From contig SAXG01000021.1 of assembly GCA_012932865.1 (NCBI GenBank), positions 62,001 to 126,000 of the forward strand: 64,000 bases of DNA. The letters are read 5' to 3'. The stretch comes from Amylostereum areolatum. Taxonomy: Eukaryota; Basidiomycota; Agaricomycetes; Russulales; Stereaceae. The notes under the pieces are model-generated. The model ran no database searches. It was not told the DNA's origin and worked only from the letters and a program-made list of their open reading frames with translations. Shown here in pieces: positions 1 through 12,865 of this stretch. The position numbers and the translations under genes were made by a program. Numbering within the stretch: position 1 is the stretch's first letter; the number at the start of each line of letters is the position of its first letter.

Positions 1-163
1 TTCTCCTCCCCTCGCGTCCGAACTCCCAGCACCAAAGCCTAGGCGTAGGATCCCGTTCTTAAGCCTACGTAGGAAGCCCGATCCAGATGGTGCGGGCACG
101 GCGAGCAAACCTCAATCGGGTACAGGGTCAGTCTCTTTCTCCCGCTTCGGTCACGTGGGCTTC

Positions 164-3011
164 ATGCCATCGCGTCCGAGTCCTCGACGCGTTCTGCTCG
201 TGTGCCGGTCAAGTTCTGATCGTCGAATTCCTCGCAGGTCTCGCTCCTCGCGTTTGTCTCATACTCCCAGCCCCAAATCCCCTAATGCCCATCCCCCTTC
301 CCCCCCTCCGCTTCCTTCCAAAAGCCCTCTCGCGATACCCAAATCTCCACCCGCGTTCACGCGCTCCCCCGGCACAAGATCCTCTTCCCCCGTCACATTG
401 ACACCCTCACGCTCGTTAACCCCCACAGCTCCTCAGCATGGCGTTCAATCGCCGTCCTATCCTTCTTTCCCCACCTCAACTTTATCTCCCCTTAATCCCC
501 CTCTCACGTCCCCTACCCGTCTCACCACAAACCCCAAGAATGGTCCCACCATCACCGTCTCTTCCCCCTCTCCAGACGAGGCTAGAGCACCCGGTCTCGT
601 GGACGGCAGCGCTGCGAACAGGTCCCCATCACAGCGTCCACCTGCCCAAGATGGCTACGTCACAGATCCTTCCCACCCTGCCACAAGGTCTTCCAACACT
701 CGTCTTCATTTTCCCCAGTCTTCCAAGGGGAATCTCAGCGACTCAGACGCCGGTGGTGCCGCAAGACAACCGCCCGTTCGCAATCGCAAGTCCAGTATCT
801 TCGACCGTCTCAAAGGCGTCCGTCCTCCCCTACCTCGCTCTACCACATCGCAGAGCAGCCTGTCCGCGAGTGATACTCACAGCTCGTCTACCACCCCTTT
901 GACCTCCGCGCACACTTCCAAGTCCCCATCGGAGACTTCCCAGGATCTGGAGGCCGTTCTGTCCATGGACGAAGGCATGCTCACAGAGGTTGAGTTGCCC
1001 ACGTCCTCCTCGTCGTCCATGCCCCGTGCTACTACTAGTCGCAACCCTAGCCCAGCTTCCAGCGTGAGACGCGTATCTATTCTTCCTCCGCCTGCCAAAA
1101 AAACAGACACAGCGACTTCTTCCCGTGCCGTGCCCCTGCGTACCAGGGAGCGTGGGTCGTTCAGCGGTGGCAGCGGCTCCGAGTCGGCCTCGTCCTCGCG
1201 GATGGCTCTATCCATGTCTAGGAGGAACCCACCACGGCCCCTCGCTCGATCAGCCACTTCGGTGTCTAAGTCTCCCACGCCTAAACGCGTCTCACCACCT
1301 GCAGGAAGCTCGTGGTTATTGACGAAGCCGCCCGTTGCTCCATCCGCCGACAATGATCCTTCATCGTCTTCTTCACTCAAGGCCCCAACACCAGTAGTGC
1401 GTAATACGATCGAGTTCGCCACTCCCTCCCAACTGACGATTGACCAATCTGTAGACACGCGCACGCGCAGCGTCCGACTCGCGCACCTTTCATTCGCCTA
1501 CTAACTCCGTGGGTACCCTCTCTCCTGGCACAGGCAGAAGACAGCGCCAGTCCGTAAATGGCGATACTGCACCGTCACTACGGTCCGCGTGGCAGCCAAG
1601 CACCACCCCGCCCAGCGGCCCCCTCCCTGCCCCTCCTCCCGAAGCACCCTCGTCGCCAACAACGAGCGAGGCATCACTTTCCGTGTCCGCACCCCCCCGA
1701 ATAGCGTCTATGCTCAGCACGGGCTCTTCCTCCGGGCATGGGTCGACAAAGACCCTTTCTACCATGTCCTCCACCCCGTCCTCCCTGTCATCCGGTGGTG
1801 TTTCTTCGACCTCTTCCGCGCGAACGCTGGCCACGACCGCGTCTTCAGAATCCGGCACATCGAGGTTATCGCCCTCCGTACCAGGCACAGGACGAAAATA
1901 TGGCGAGCAGGGGGTCGTCACCAGGGGTCAAGACGACCGATCATCGACCACCCTCCCCACCAAGAAAGCGTCCCCTCCCTCGACGCCTACCTCTCCAGTC
2001 CCAAAGTCTCCGGTGGCGACGGCTCAGCCCTTGACTCCCCTCGCTCCGACGCCATCCAACATCTACGCCCTACAAACAGAAAATGCGACCCTCAAGGCGA
2101 AAATCGAGTCCCTCGAGCGCGCGGCACGGAGACACGAGCGTGAGATTCGCGGCCTCCGTTGGCTGGTCGTCAACGGCACGAGCGCGTCCTTGGGGAACTT
2201 CGCCGGCGTCGGTCAGCCGACGCAGGATCTAACCCCTAAGACCAGTCCCGCACAATCATCCTTCACACCGTCACCCCCACCGATGTCGCCCACGTCTACG
2301 GACACGGAGCCCCTCAGCGACAGCACGACCGACGTTGGCTCGCCCGAAGGGCGAGACATTACCTTCCTGATGGGTTCGGAGTCGGATTCGGGCGTTTCAT
2401 ACGGACGGGCCAAGTCGAATGGAGCCTCGAGCGCGTCCGACGCGAGCGGGAGCGGGTACTTCGCCCGTAAACGACCGCTCGCGCTGCAGCGTGCACGTCA
2501 AGTTCGAGAGGAGGCTGGCAAGGTGCTTGGCCGCGGACTAGGGTTCGAGTTCTCGGTGGACGTCGACCTCCCCCGCGAAGGTGAGCTGGCGTCCATTCAA
2601 GAAACTCCGAGCCCCGTCACGCCCAACGAAGCGCCCACGGTCGAGGTTCCGAGCACAGAGCCCGACAAGCCGCCAGAACGCCCGTCTGTCGAGAACTCGG
2701 GGACGGAAGAGGCGGAAAGACGTCGGCTGAAGGAGGAGAAGCGCGCTTCTCGTGCGCTGAAGCGGCTGTCCGTCGCCTCCACCGCGAGTCAGAGAGCCAC
2801 CCTCGGCACCGGGGAGCGAGAGGGCGCAGGCGTGAGCGGGGACGTTCACGCCGCGTACACGCAGAACCTCGCTCGCAATCGCGCGCTCAGCATCGAGCAG
2901 GTGATCGAGCGCGAGCGCGAGCGCGAGGAGAGGCGGGAGCGGGAGGGCCTCAGGGGTATGGACGAGGTGCTCGAAAAGCTCAAGACCTTCGCCGGCGGCG
3001 GTAAGGGCTAG
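164..3011 (+). CDS. Ser/Pro-rich coiled-coil protein of unknown function
   Basis: Two exons, 164-1400 and 1471-3011, give 925 aa with no frame break. The intron 1401-1470 has donor GTAATACG and acceptor CGCGCAG, and its 70 nt reconcile the two reading frames exactly. Most of the protein is low-complexity Ser, Pro and Thr, so probably disordered. One coiled coil near residue 615 (around 2060-2160, heptads with LQTENATLKAKIESLERA) is followed by a short hydrophobic stretch (GLRWLVVNG). The C-terminus (2880-3000) is a charged Glu/Arg helix. I do not recognise a named family. The 5' end is uncertain: the chosen ATG is the first in the open frame, but the start may lie left of the window or behind another intron. 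Coding is well supported; function is unknown. Confidence 0.7.
1401..1470 (+). other. Intron of the Ser/Pro-rich gene
   Basis: GTAATACG donor, CTGAC-like branch region near 1434 and CGCGCAG acceptor. Removing it joins two long open frames that otherwise differ by one base. The length of 70 nt is normal for this genome. Confidence 0.65.
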
Positions 3012-4690
3012 AGTATGACTGACCTTTGCACGTTTCCCCCGCCATATGTCGTGACGGTTTTTCATTTAATGCGTTTTCTTGTGTATTTTTTTTGTTCTTG
3101 CTTTTTCTTTCCCGTTGTGGATCGCTGTATCGCTCGTCACGCTCTTCGTTCGTCCGTCCGCATGTCCCCCCCCCCTCATCGCATCTATCTCTCCTGCTCT
3201 TGCATCTCCTGGGTTCTACATCTACTTTATCATCATAGCCTGCCATCGCTGTCTCTATTGACTTCACGTCGCCTCCCACACACTCCCCACGACAGCTCCC
3301 ACGTTCGTTTCATTCGTTCTACTATCCCTCTCTCTAGCAACATCCCTTTCATCCTCGCGCCACCACAAACACTCATTGTATAGAATTTCTCCGCATCATT
3401 TAGCGCAATTTCTTGTCTAGTCTCTTAAGTTACCCACTATTCCTACATACCTAACTCGCACCATATTTCGTATAGTCATATCGCACACCACATAACAATC
3501 CTCGGCGTGAACCTTTAAATTTCAAACTTGAAGCTTGAAGTTGTAAGAAAGCGCGCCTGCGAACTCAGTCAAGAGACTTGATAGCACGAAGATGGACATA
3601 TGAGTATGGAATTTGAATCTGTGGATCGGGACGACTGCGCACGCAGCATGCCAACATCCGAAAAAAAGGTTTACGGCGTTTGTACCGTTGGGAGGGAGAA
3701 CGAGACCCTGCAGGATGAGCTACAATACTCGATAGAAATGTGAGACCCGCCGACCGACCCGAGTGCTAGGTTTCATCCACAGTGAGCCGGAGACCAGAGG
3801 CTCGGCCAGCATCTCTCGGGGGTCGGAAGCATTTTTTCCTTCGTTTGTTTCCGGTGGGCCAGACCGCGGGGGCGCCGCAGGCTTCGAATTGGATTGCTCG
3901 AGGAGATGATATCAAGATATTCTCGAGGGACCTAGCCTCCGCCTTGTTGGGTGGATGGCAAACGGGGCTGATCTGCGCAGAATACAGGCGGAGTCGATAC
4001 CCTGTGAATCCCCTCCACCGTGTCTCCCTGTAGAGCACTTTGTGCCTCCGGACAGCAGGTCGGATCCGCGAGAGCCCGTGCGACGCAGTGCAGGTGGTAG
4101 TCGTACAGCTGGGTTTTATGCCTGATTCCGCGTTACTGTCTCCGTTGAACAACGTGGAAAATAATGATGGACGCACTTGGACGCAAGACGACACAAAATC
4201 CCCGCGTAGGGTCCCGGGCCGAATCACGCAGGTGACGGTGATAATCGACGGTGAGCATATCGTCCTCCTCATCGGCCATGAGTGACGCCGTGTCTGGGCT
4301 CGTCTCGTATTGTGGTGCATTATGCGTACAAGTCACAAAATGAGGGGTTCATTGTTGTGAAAGGACGGGAAGTCACCAGGGATGGCCAACGGCGTATAAA
4401 TCGAATACAGGCTGACGAGAATTGCGCCGTTCAATGCTGTGACAGGGTATGACAATATTGTGGTCGTCTAGAAAGCACAAGTTGCCTGGATCGAGGGTGT
4501 GAAACAGGAGCGAAGGTACTTTCTATTCGATCTCTCCTCAGATTCTGATAGCAGATACTCGAAGGCTACCACGTACCAGGATCTTGCTTCCAGTCTTGCC
4601 GTCGAAAGCATCTCCCTACCGGTCGGGGTGAAGTTCCGGGTGGGCCGTTGTGTCATAATCATGCGGTCTCCTCGGATGCCGTTTGCCACG
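3012..4690. other. Intergenic: 3' UTR and unassigned DNA
   Basis: A pyrimidine-rich stretch follows the stop at 3011, as expected for a 3' UTR. Beyond about 3500 I see only short unconvincing open frames on both strands. The longest, minus strand 3766-4320, has a composition unlike the neighbouring proteins and no motif. I see no repeat or RNA gene. Confidence 0.4.
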
Positions 4691-4695
4691 GGTGG

Positions 4696-5326
4696 AGTTA
4701 ATAGTCATCTTCAGCTTCAAAAGTGACGGCGAGATAATGGGGTTTGTCATTGTTGGGAGCAGAGAGGTGAATACGCGTGAAGCTGCAGTCTCTGTGGCGC
4801 AGCTCAGCACATTGAACACATATATGCATGGCAGAGGATTGAGACGACAGCGACTTACGACAAGTTTACTTCCACTGGCATCGCCATAATTTCGTTTTGT
4901 GACGCGTCAAGTTCCCGCTTCGACTCTCCAATCCCAGATAGCGGGGAGGGGGACTTAGAAAAGACGAGGCGGGTCCGAGTATTGTGGTCCTCGTGCGTAA
5001 CGTATCCTCCCAAGCCAGATGCTCATGCTGAACGAGATGATAACCAAGGTTCTTGCAAGCACCTGCTTTACAGCAGCCTGTACAAGCTCTGTGGACGCTC
5101 TTTTCTCTGGAATCCTGCCGGCCCATCTGGACTCGTATTGCTTTAGATCTGAGAGCTTCCCCGAGATCGAGAGCACAGAGTTGGCCTTATCTTGAAGGCC
5201 GTTCGCGCCGAGCGCGATCTTGCACTTTGCAACGCGACAGATGATGCTACATATGACTTCGTGGAAGCGACAGCACGTCTGTAAATCATTTCGTCGAGAA
5301 CTAAAGAACTCATCTAGTACATCCAT
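4696..5326 (-). CDS. Possible small gene, function unknown, model incomplete
   Basis: Two coding-like patches lie on the minus strand. The upstream one starts with ATG at 5326 and runs to about 5060 (begins MDVLDEFFSS). The downstream one runs from about 5010 to a stop near 4696. It contains an apparent GTAAGT intron whose removal fuses two stretches (ending MPVEVNLS and starting DCSFTRIHLS) into smooth protein ending in AEDDY. The join between the two patches is not resolved: no canonical donor gives the right phase, so an indel or a missed exon is likely. I recognise no domain. It could equally be a decayed gene. Confidence 0.35.
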
Positions 5327-5901
5327 ACTACTAGTGTACGTACGTGGCGATCGCAGTTGGGCAAGTCCTTCAAGTTACAGCTTTCTAAGTTCTGCCAGCA
5401 GTGTCTAGGATTGTGACCGGCGGCGACTGAAAGGATACTTATGGCTTTTGGACATTATTTCGTCTTGGAAGTTGAGTGAAAGTCACGGACCCTGCCTGGA
5501 TGATTAGCTTGTGAATCTGTTGGGATAGGTTGGGATGGATCATGGGCGCCGACTGAAGAAAGCCAGGGACCAGGGTGCACTATCTTACATAATGGGTGCT
5601 GGACTGTCGCTTGTCCTTTCTCCGCACCAGGTTTGCGCTTGGTTTGCGCACTCCGTCCACCATGACCGTCGGTTACGGTATTCCCACAGATTGACTTTTG
5701 AGCTTTCGTCCGACAACGTGGCTTACAACTTTCCCACCACGCGCTCTGCGCCTCGAGGTCAGAGCACGGACATGAGCTGACATGAGCGCTGAAACCTTGT
5801 TTTTTTTGCACCATCCTCTATCCCCCAACCTCTGCACTAGTCCTCCATTACCTCGCCGTTCCATTTCCACCTTATCTCAAAGGACAGCTTCAGTCACTCA
5901 C

Positions 5902-6843
5902 ATGGCAGTCCCGGTTAACGAGCTATGTATGTGTCAACGTTCTCGTCGAGCACTCTGTCGATTGACGCTCAGTATGGTGGGCCTTGTACGTAGTCTGTGC
6001 CGCAGACGCAGATATCACCCTACAATCGTCCGACAAAGTACTTTTCAAAGTACACAGACGAAATCTAGCTGCTTATTCGGAGGCCTTTCCGGGCGAAGAA
6101 GTTCCGAGCGCGGGTGAAATCGTCCACCTGTCCGAAAACTCTGCCACCCTCGAGCTTCTGCTCCAGTTCATGGCAAAGCAGCGCCATCCTGTCGTTCGCG
6201 GGTTGCCTTTCAACACTGTAGCCCCACTGGCGGAGGCTGCAGAAAAATACCAAGTTTACTCGGCCGTGAGCGTGTGCCATTTGTATATGCAGTACGTGAT
6301 GTATGCATTGCTGCTACATGGTGCGAGCTAATGAGGGGTGATACGGTTCTAGAGACAACCTTCGCATTTATCCACTAGGAGTTTTGAACTATGCTATGCG
6401 CCATGACTATCCGACTCTTTGTGACGAAGCCGCCCCACTCACTGTCGACGAGCCGTTGGATATTGCCTTGGAAATCCTTGGACCGATGCACTTCATATCA
6501 TGGGTAAAATGTGTCCGTTTCCTCGCTTTCTTGCCAAAGCTAACCTTGCTACCAGGTTCGCTACCGTGATCTTTGCCTTGACCTCATGCGCAATATCCTA
6601 AGTCGGCCGCCGCCCTCCCAACTTCATGAAAACGAGCCGGAATGCGCCGAGTGGGCACCTTTCTACGCTAACACCGTGGCCAAATTCTGCCACGATATAG
6701 CTGTCGTTTTCGACAAACGTAGTATCACTTCGTGGAGTTTTTCTTGCACGCAGTGCGTTTATAGGGCGGCTGCATGGCAAGTTTCGCTAAATTCGGGAAC
6801 CGCCGATCTGCCGAAACTGAGTGAGGTTATGAAAAACGCGTAA
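5902..6843 (+). CDS. BTB/POZ-domain protein
   Basis: Exons 5902-5926, 6006-6291, 6353-6503 and 6556-6843 total 750 nt, exactly 249 aa plus stop. The N-terminal half is a BTB/POZ fold of the kind expanded in Agaricomycetes: ADITLQSSD, then the hydrophobic-basic LFKVHRRNLA strand, then a helix resembling LAEAAEKYQVY. BTB domains mediate protein dimerisation and often act as adaptors for cullin-3 ligases; here no second domain is visible, so the partner is unknown. The C-terminal half is helical with conserved-looking Cys and Trp. The short first exon is the least certain part, because an acceptor at about 5972 is also possible. Intact frame. Confidence 0.75.
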
Positions 6844-7228
6844 CAGGCAAGTCCCTCATGATTGTAAGTAGGATCTACTCGACTGATCACCACGAACATA
6901 GACGACTACGCGAGTGTTCTTGTGGTAGCAGGAAAGTAGCAGGAAAGATGCACGTACTTGAACTCCGTCTCGCTCTAGTTATGTGGTGGTATGATACTTA
7001 TACCACTGGCCCATGTAGCGGCCCATCAATCACAAGGCTACAGCTGCCAGGGTTGCAGCCAGAGCCACCGCGGTGAGATTCATGTCAGAAAGACTTCATC
7101 ACTGTAATGTGGGGGTAAGCGTAGAGTGGCTGTTTGGCAGGCCCTTCACGTCGACTCGCTGATAGTACGGCTCAATGCGCGATTTCCGATTTTATGAGCT
7201 TGAGGCCTCCGGACATGTGAGCGGCAGA
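6844..7228. other. Intergenic, nothing recognised
   Basis: This is the 3' flank of the BTB gene. There are short open frames only, and no motif, tRNA or repeat that I can identify. Confidence 0.4.
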
Positions 7229-7355
7229 GCAGTAATACTGGTCCAGAAATGAGCAGATTCCCTCCGGATTCTCACCATACTCTCCACAGATTCTCTTCCA
7301 GGGATAATTTGCAGAGAGAACACGGATTCTCTCGGAATGTTCCCGCCAGATTCTC
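7229..7355. repeat. Iterated GATTCTC block, left copy
   Basis: A 15-mer GCAGTAATACTGGTC at 7229-7243 is followed by four (A/G)GATTCTC units at about 7266, 7288, 7324 and 7348, with an AGATTCC at 7255. A related arrangement occurs near 8581-8697. This may be part of a decayed mobile element or an old tandem repeat. No coding content is evident. Confidence 0.45.
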
Positions 7356-8580
7356 GCGAGTTTCCGCCCAATTTCACAGCTGGGACTCTTATTCCCTGGT
7401 AAGTCCTCTTATCATTTCCGTGAGAAAAGTCGCGTCGTCGCGACTCAAGTCGTGAGTCGACGACGCGACTCTCTACCTCCCCACATCCATCTCGTTTTTC
7501 GTCATCATCCACCCGATTTATTATCGCGTCAATATACGAGGTCGATTATTGCTCTTCTTGGGCGCCATGCCCATGGTAAGCTTCTAAAAACTCGTTTACA
7601 CTCAGTACTAACTGCTGCTGCGCACCGCGGACTGCCAGTGCTATTGGTCGAAGGAAAGGGAGCCGAGAAAGCAAAGTGTAATGTGTTTCGGGCATCTTTG
7701 TCGAGTCGTTTGGTGCGTCGAACTATTCTTTTCCCCCTTTGAGTATGTCTGATTACGCCAGTTGAAAATCAGGAGCGGCAGCAAGGACAAGATGTAGAGT
7801 GCATTGCTTCACACCCTCCCTCGGAGTCCCTCGCCCGTCCTTTGCCTCTCTGATAGCATAAGCCCTGATATAAAATCCTTCTAGATAGCCGTTTATCAGC
7901 TCAATAAGGTGCGCATCGCTTTTTTCGAGCTGATCACTCCACTTATCCCTCATCAATTGTACCAGAGGCAGTACAGTACTACATGTCCAGACAGCCCTTC
8001 TCCGAGGTAAGTAACACCTGTTTTCTCGATCCTACTGATTTGCTCGCATATTGAGACCTACAAACTCCTCACCTTACACTCTGCAGCGCTGGGAGCTGTG
8101 AGCCCGCTCGTAAACGATGGTGCGCTTCCTTCGAGGTTCGTGTGATGCAGTATTAGCTAATGACATTTTCGGTTACCATAGGCATGCTCACCTCGAACGG
8201 CACTGGGCTAGATGTTTGCGCGAGGGGAAGCGGGGCTAGATGTATGCGCGGGGGTCATGAGTGGGTATTCATCCTTCCCGCGCGTGAGCAGTGCGGGGTG
8301 GCATACGCGCTTTATATTAACTACTTGATAGACTCTGGGATAGACTCTGCTCATGCCTGTGGTTAGCCTACATATGAAATGCGAAATTTAGTACATCATT
8401 CTCAGGTGCCTATGAGCAGAGGAGGGAGGGGAATGTGAAGGGAGCAGGGGGATGATGCTATTAAATGTGATTTAAAAACTACTAGGTTATCACACGAGCA
8501 GAACACAACCTGTGAGTAATATGCACAGGATCAGTGTGGAATCTGCTGGGAATCCGCACCGTATTTCGACCATTCTCCTC

Positions 8581-8697
8581 AGATTCTCCGGGGGGTGTGA
8601 TCTGCCCAGAATCCGCGCGGGATCTGCACGGGATCTGCTCATTCCCAGCGGATTCTCCCCGGGAGTAATCTCGCTGTTCGCCGCAGTGATACTGGTC
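8581..8697. repeat. Iterated GATTCTCC block, right copy
   Basis: Contains AGATTCTCC at 8581, GGATTCTCC at about 8650 and several GAATCCGC/GGATCTGC variants. It ends in GCAGTGATACTGGTC at 8683-8697, one base different from the 15-mer at 7229. The core CAGTA/TACTG is nearly self-complementary. It may mark one end of a non-autonomous element spanning about 1.5 kb from 7229. Confidence 0.4.
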
Positions 8698-10309
8698 AAG
8701 CCCGAGGTAATCGTATGACGAGAAATCGAGCCTTCAAGCCCAGTGAGAAACCGTCATTTTCGACGCGATTCTCGTCGATTCGCGAACACGTGTCTCGCGG
8801 AATCGCTGGAACACGCGATGACAATAATTTTTGACTGGGAATCTATTCAACACGAGTCACTTCGCGCAATGGTCTGCTGTTGCCAGACATATGTACCTGA
8901 ACCTGCCTGCTGTTATGTAGCTTCGCGTCGATTGGCACAGGGTTGTTGTATATATTGTTCACACTATTCAAGCAGATCGAGCTTCGTGGGAGATTGGGAC
9001 AGACAACAGGATATATTGAGGGTGGATAAAGGATTATGTACATTGTGTATCGTACACAGGTGGACTCGTATCATAGCGTCAAGCGGGATACACATGGTGC
9101 AACCCCGCTACTAATATACCCCTCCTTCGGGATTCCGATTCCTGAGGTTTTTCGTGTGCGTTCACGGAACGGGGAAACTGTAAACTCGAAGTAAGTAGAC
9201 ATGTGTGGACACGACGTGCTCACTGGTGACGCATTCCCAGTGATTGTGCCGTGTCTGACCATTGCTGTCGGGATATGATGGTGTGAGGGGGGAGAATAGG
9301 GGGAATGGGTCAAGGGAGGGAGGGCGCCGGGTGGACAACGCCGACTACTACACGGAGCAGCCCATCTGGACACCTTGAACGACATAGAGACTCACCAAAC
9401 GGTCCAAAACGCGCTCGACACCGTCCAGCCACAAGCCCTGCTATGTACATGTACTCCGGGCTCTTCAAACGACGAGGCCGCATGACTGGCAAAGTTGTTC
9501 TTCATCCAGATGTATGCCCTGGTGATGTGTTAGTAGCATTCTCCAATATATCAACATAAAGCGCACAAAGCAAGGCTCCGGTGAGGTCAGAGGAGGAGGA
9601 AAAATACGGAGTGCGGGAGGAACGAGACAGTAGAGGCGAAGGGAAAAACGACAAGTCGAACAGAGTCGAACGCGCGAGAGATGGGTGTTGATACGTGTTT
9701 GTCGCGACTCAAAGTGACTTGCTACTAAGATAAGGTAGAACACCGACAAACAAAGGGGACACCAGTTTGTTGAGGCTCGATGCGAATCGACCGTAAAATA
9801 CATACAACAGCATCCAACTGACAACGGAAGGGATCCTCTAAGCACATCAAGGAAAGGTACGCTACATCAGTGCTACGCGAGCCGCGGTGCGAAGGAATCG
9901 TGTCAAACCTGGCCTGCCATTCCATGCGGACCTGAAAGTTCACCGGAATCGCGGTGAACCCGGTCGACCATCACAACTGGACCCGCGAATCCCTCCGAAG
10001 CTCACAGAAAATCCCGCTTTCTCACTGGGAGCTTCAAGCTTCAACGTTAAACGCAGCATCCGGCCGGGCAAGCCACGCACGTGACATTATGACGCGCTCG
10101 CGCGGCGCCGGCAAGAAATCTCCTTGAATGAGCCCTCTCAGCTGTCAGTATCAGTGCCAGAGTGCAGTGCTCGCATCCGACGTATTAGTCCATAACCCGT
10201 TCAGGGGCTTTCTTCACCATCAAAGTCCTTCCATGGATCCGAAATATTAACCTTCTCTCCCCACCCTCTCGAACGGGATCAACTTTCTCCGTACTTACCC
10301 TAGGCTGGG
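8698..10309. other. Intergenic, nothing recognised
   Basis: Only short frames, mostly rich in Cys or Arg and without a plausible start or motif. The last 150 bases are presumably the promoter and 5' UTR of the kinase gene that starts at 10310. Confidence 0.4.
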
Positions 10310-12453
10310 ATGTTCGGTCTACGCTTTCAAGGTGCACGTCAACCACGGTCGGGTTCACTAGCTTCAGCTTCTCGGTATTTCTCCGCTTCTTCACGCGTAC
10401 GACGGCCATACACATTGCCCCGCTATGCAAAGAGGACAGCCTACGTTGGAGCGGTCCTGGGAGCGGCATACTTTGCTGACAGAGAGCTCTATGCGAGCAC
10501 CGTCACACGAAATTTGAGGACATTATACACTGTGAGTGTTCAATTTGCGTTCTACTTCTCTCTACCTACCCTTTTCGCTTTCTGGCTGGCTCAGCCGGGG
10601 CCTCCGCACGCTCAAGCTTTCCTGCTGCCATATCGGCCCAGCGCGTGGTTTCGTTTTAATCGAGCCTTACTTATGATTTTATCCCACCCCAGTGCGGCAT
10701 CATTGCGCTTGACTACAAGTGGAATTTTACACGCGAGAAAAGTGAAAGCATATCTGCTCTGCATGAACGCGTCGGGGACCGTCTTCTGCACCTCTTCTCC
10801 TCGAACGGCGGGCTATACATCAAGTTTGGTGCGTATTCTCTCACAATCAGAGGGTTCACCTTCCGCTGACGGCATACACCCAGGTCAAGCCATTGGCGCG
10901 AACGCCGCCCTTCTCCCTAAACCCATCCAGAGCAAATTTGCTCGACTATTTGACGACGCACCTCGACTTCCCTTCAACGAGATTGCTGCCGTCATCAAAG
11001 CCGAATTTGGACGTCCCCCCAGTGGTCCCGATGGTCTTTTCGCAGAGTTCGAGGAGACGGCAATGGCTTCGGCGAGCATCGCGCAGGTTCATCGTGCAAG
11101 GCTGAAGGACGAAAATGGAAACCCTGGTCCGCTGGTCGCCGTCAAAATCCAGAAGCCCGCCGTTTCGAAGCAGATGGAACCAGACTTGTTCGCATTCAGA
11201 GCAGTGATGTGGATGTACGAGAACTGGTTTTTCGACCTGCCCGCACTTTTCGTCGTCGGTAAGTTGGCATCGCATGGCTGGTAAAATATCTGTTTATTGA
11301 CGAATGTTCAGAATTTATCAGCGACCACCTTCGCCAGGAGCTCGACTTCGAGAATGAAGCGCGAAATGGCCTACGTACCGCATCGTTCATAGCCTCAGAT
11401 CCTGCTCTCCGCGACCGCGTCCACATCCCGGAAATTTATACCGACTACACGTCAAAGCGCATTCTCACTACCGAGTGGATAGACGGTGTCCGGTTGTCTG
11501 ACCGTGCGGCGATCATGCGTCTCATGGGCGACGGACGGGAGCTTCCACGCCCGATCATGTCCTCTCTCGCCGAGTCTCCCACCGCCCCTTCCGGCGAGGA
11601 TCAGCACCGTCTAAAGGGTGGCGTCAAATGGATCATGCAGACCATGGTCGACCTTTTCGGTGCTCAGATCTTCCGTTGGGGATGGGTACACTGTGACCCT
11701 CATCCGGGCAACATCATGGTGCGAGAACACCCTTCCCGCCCAAACCATCCTCAGCTGGTCCTCCTCGACCACGGTCTTTATGTCCGACTTCATCCCGACT
11801 TTCAGCGCCAATATGCTGAGCTGTGGAAGGGGCTTCTGGCAGCGGATATGCGCACGGTCGGACGCGTCGCAGAAGAATGGGGCATCGGGGCGCCGGACTT
11901 GTTCGCGAGTGCGACGCTGCTCAGGCCGATACGCAGGAAGCTTCGTTTGGCTGGAGGTGAAGAGGGAAAGCTGTCCCAGTATGAATTGAGCATGAAGATG
12001 AAAATGCGAATGAAGGAATTTTTGACCGACACGGACAAGTTGCCCAAGGAGCTTGTATTCATTGGAAGAAATATGCGGTGCGTCTTATTTTGCTGGTGTA
12101 CATACACTCTCATCATATGGCATGTCTGTAGGATCGTCCAGGGCAACAACCAAATGTTCGGCTCGCCCGTGAACCGCATAAAACTCACAGGATACTCTGC
12201 GGCAGATTCCCTCACTCGCACGCCTAACCTGACGTTCCGCCAGCGCACGAACGAATACTTCCACCAGACCATCTTTTACACTGTGATGTACTCAACCGAC
12301 GTCCTCTTCTGGGCTAGCCACGTCAAGCGCTGGTTGTGGGACTCCAATGCGAACGAGGGCAGAGGGTTCGAGGATCAGCTAGAGGCGCAGATGGCAGAGA
12401 TGATGAAGACGGAGTATGGGGTAGAAATCAATCCTGAGATGTTTGATGCATAG
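10310..12453 (+). CDS. ABC1/ADCK1-like mitochondrial atypical kinase (Mcp2 type)
   Basis: Exons 10310-10531, 10693-10828, 10884-11258, 11312-12077 and 12132-12453 sum to 1821 nt, 606 aa, with no frame break. The basic N-terminus rich in Arg, Ser and Ala (MFGLRFQGARQ...) looks like a mitochondrial presequence and is followed by a hydrophobic segment. UbiB/ABC1 hallmarks are all present: KFGQ (residue ~120, split by an intron), the alanine-rich loop replaced by ASASIAQVH (~180), the VAVKIQ lysine, the QELDFENEARN glutamate, WVHCDPHPGN (~370) and LLDHGLY in place of DFG. LDHGLY is typical of the ADCK1 branch. Family members sit in the inner membrane and affect mitochondrial lipid or coenzyme Q homeostasis. 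The first intron is long (161 nt); its acceptor was chosen because it restores a conserved LDYKWNF block. Confidence 0.9.
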
Positions 12454-12865
12454 GTCACAGAGATTGGAGCTGGAGCTTGAGGTACGTGAGGCCTTTCCCG
12501 TCTTTCGTGGTAACTTTACTTATAACGACGGCAAAGCACAGGCCAATATCTTACTTTAAGGACACAAGGCTAATTGGTATACATACGGAATGAAGCATTG
12601 AGGCATCCTCCTCCTCCCCCGCTCTTATAGAATAGCTAGCGCACGCCTCTGTCTAAGCTAGTACCATCCTGAATACGATACACTAGGTTCGCTCTCCTCC
12701 AATCGTCGTTAGCACGTCAGGCTATACCCATGGCCAATTCAAAAGGTTCTGCCACGCTCAAAACCTCAGACCTTGGTGGATTTTCGGCGCAAACCCCACC
12801 AGGCGGTCCTTTCAGGAGACTTCGCTATATCTGTCCATACACCCTCCTTCCGCGTCTGGGCCTTC

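Noticed and set aside
3766..4320. 184-codon minus-strand frame
   Set aside because: Composition is unlike other proteins here; there is no motif, start context or neighbouring exon.
7940..8165. GTAAGT...CTGCAG intron-like sequence around 8008-8086
   Set aside because: Flanking exons encode only a dozen residues before a stop; no gene can be built.
9465..9845. 126-codon Cys-rich minus-strand frame
   Set aside because: No family resemblance, no introns and no adjacent exons; probably chance.
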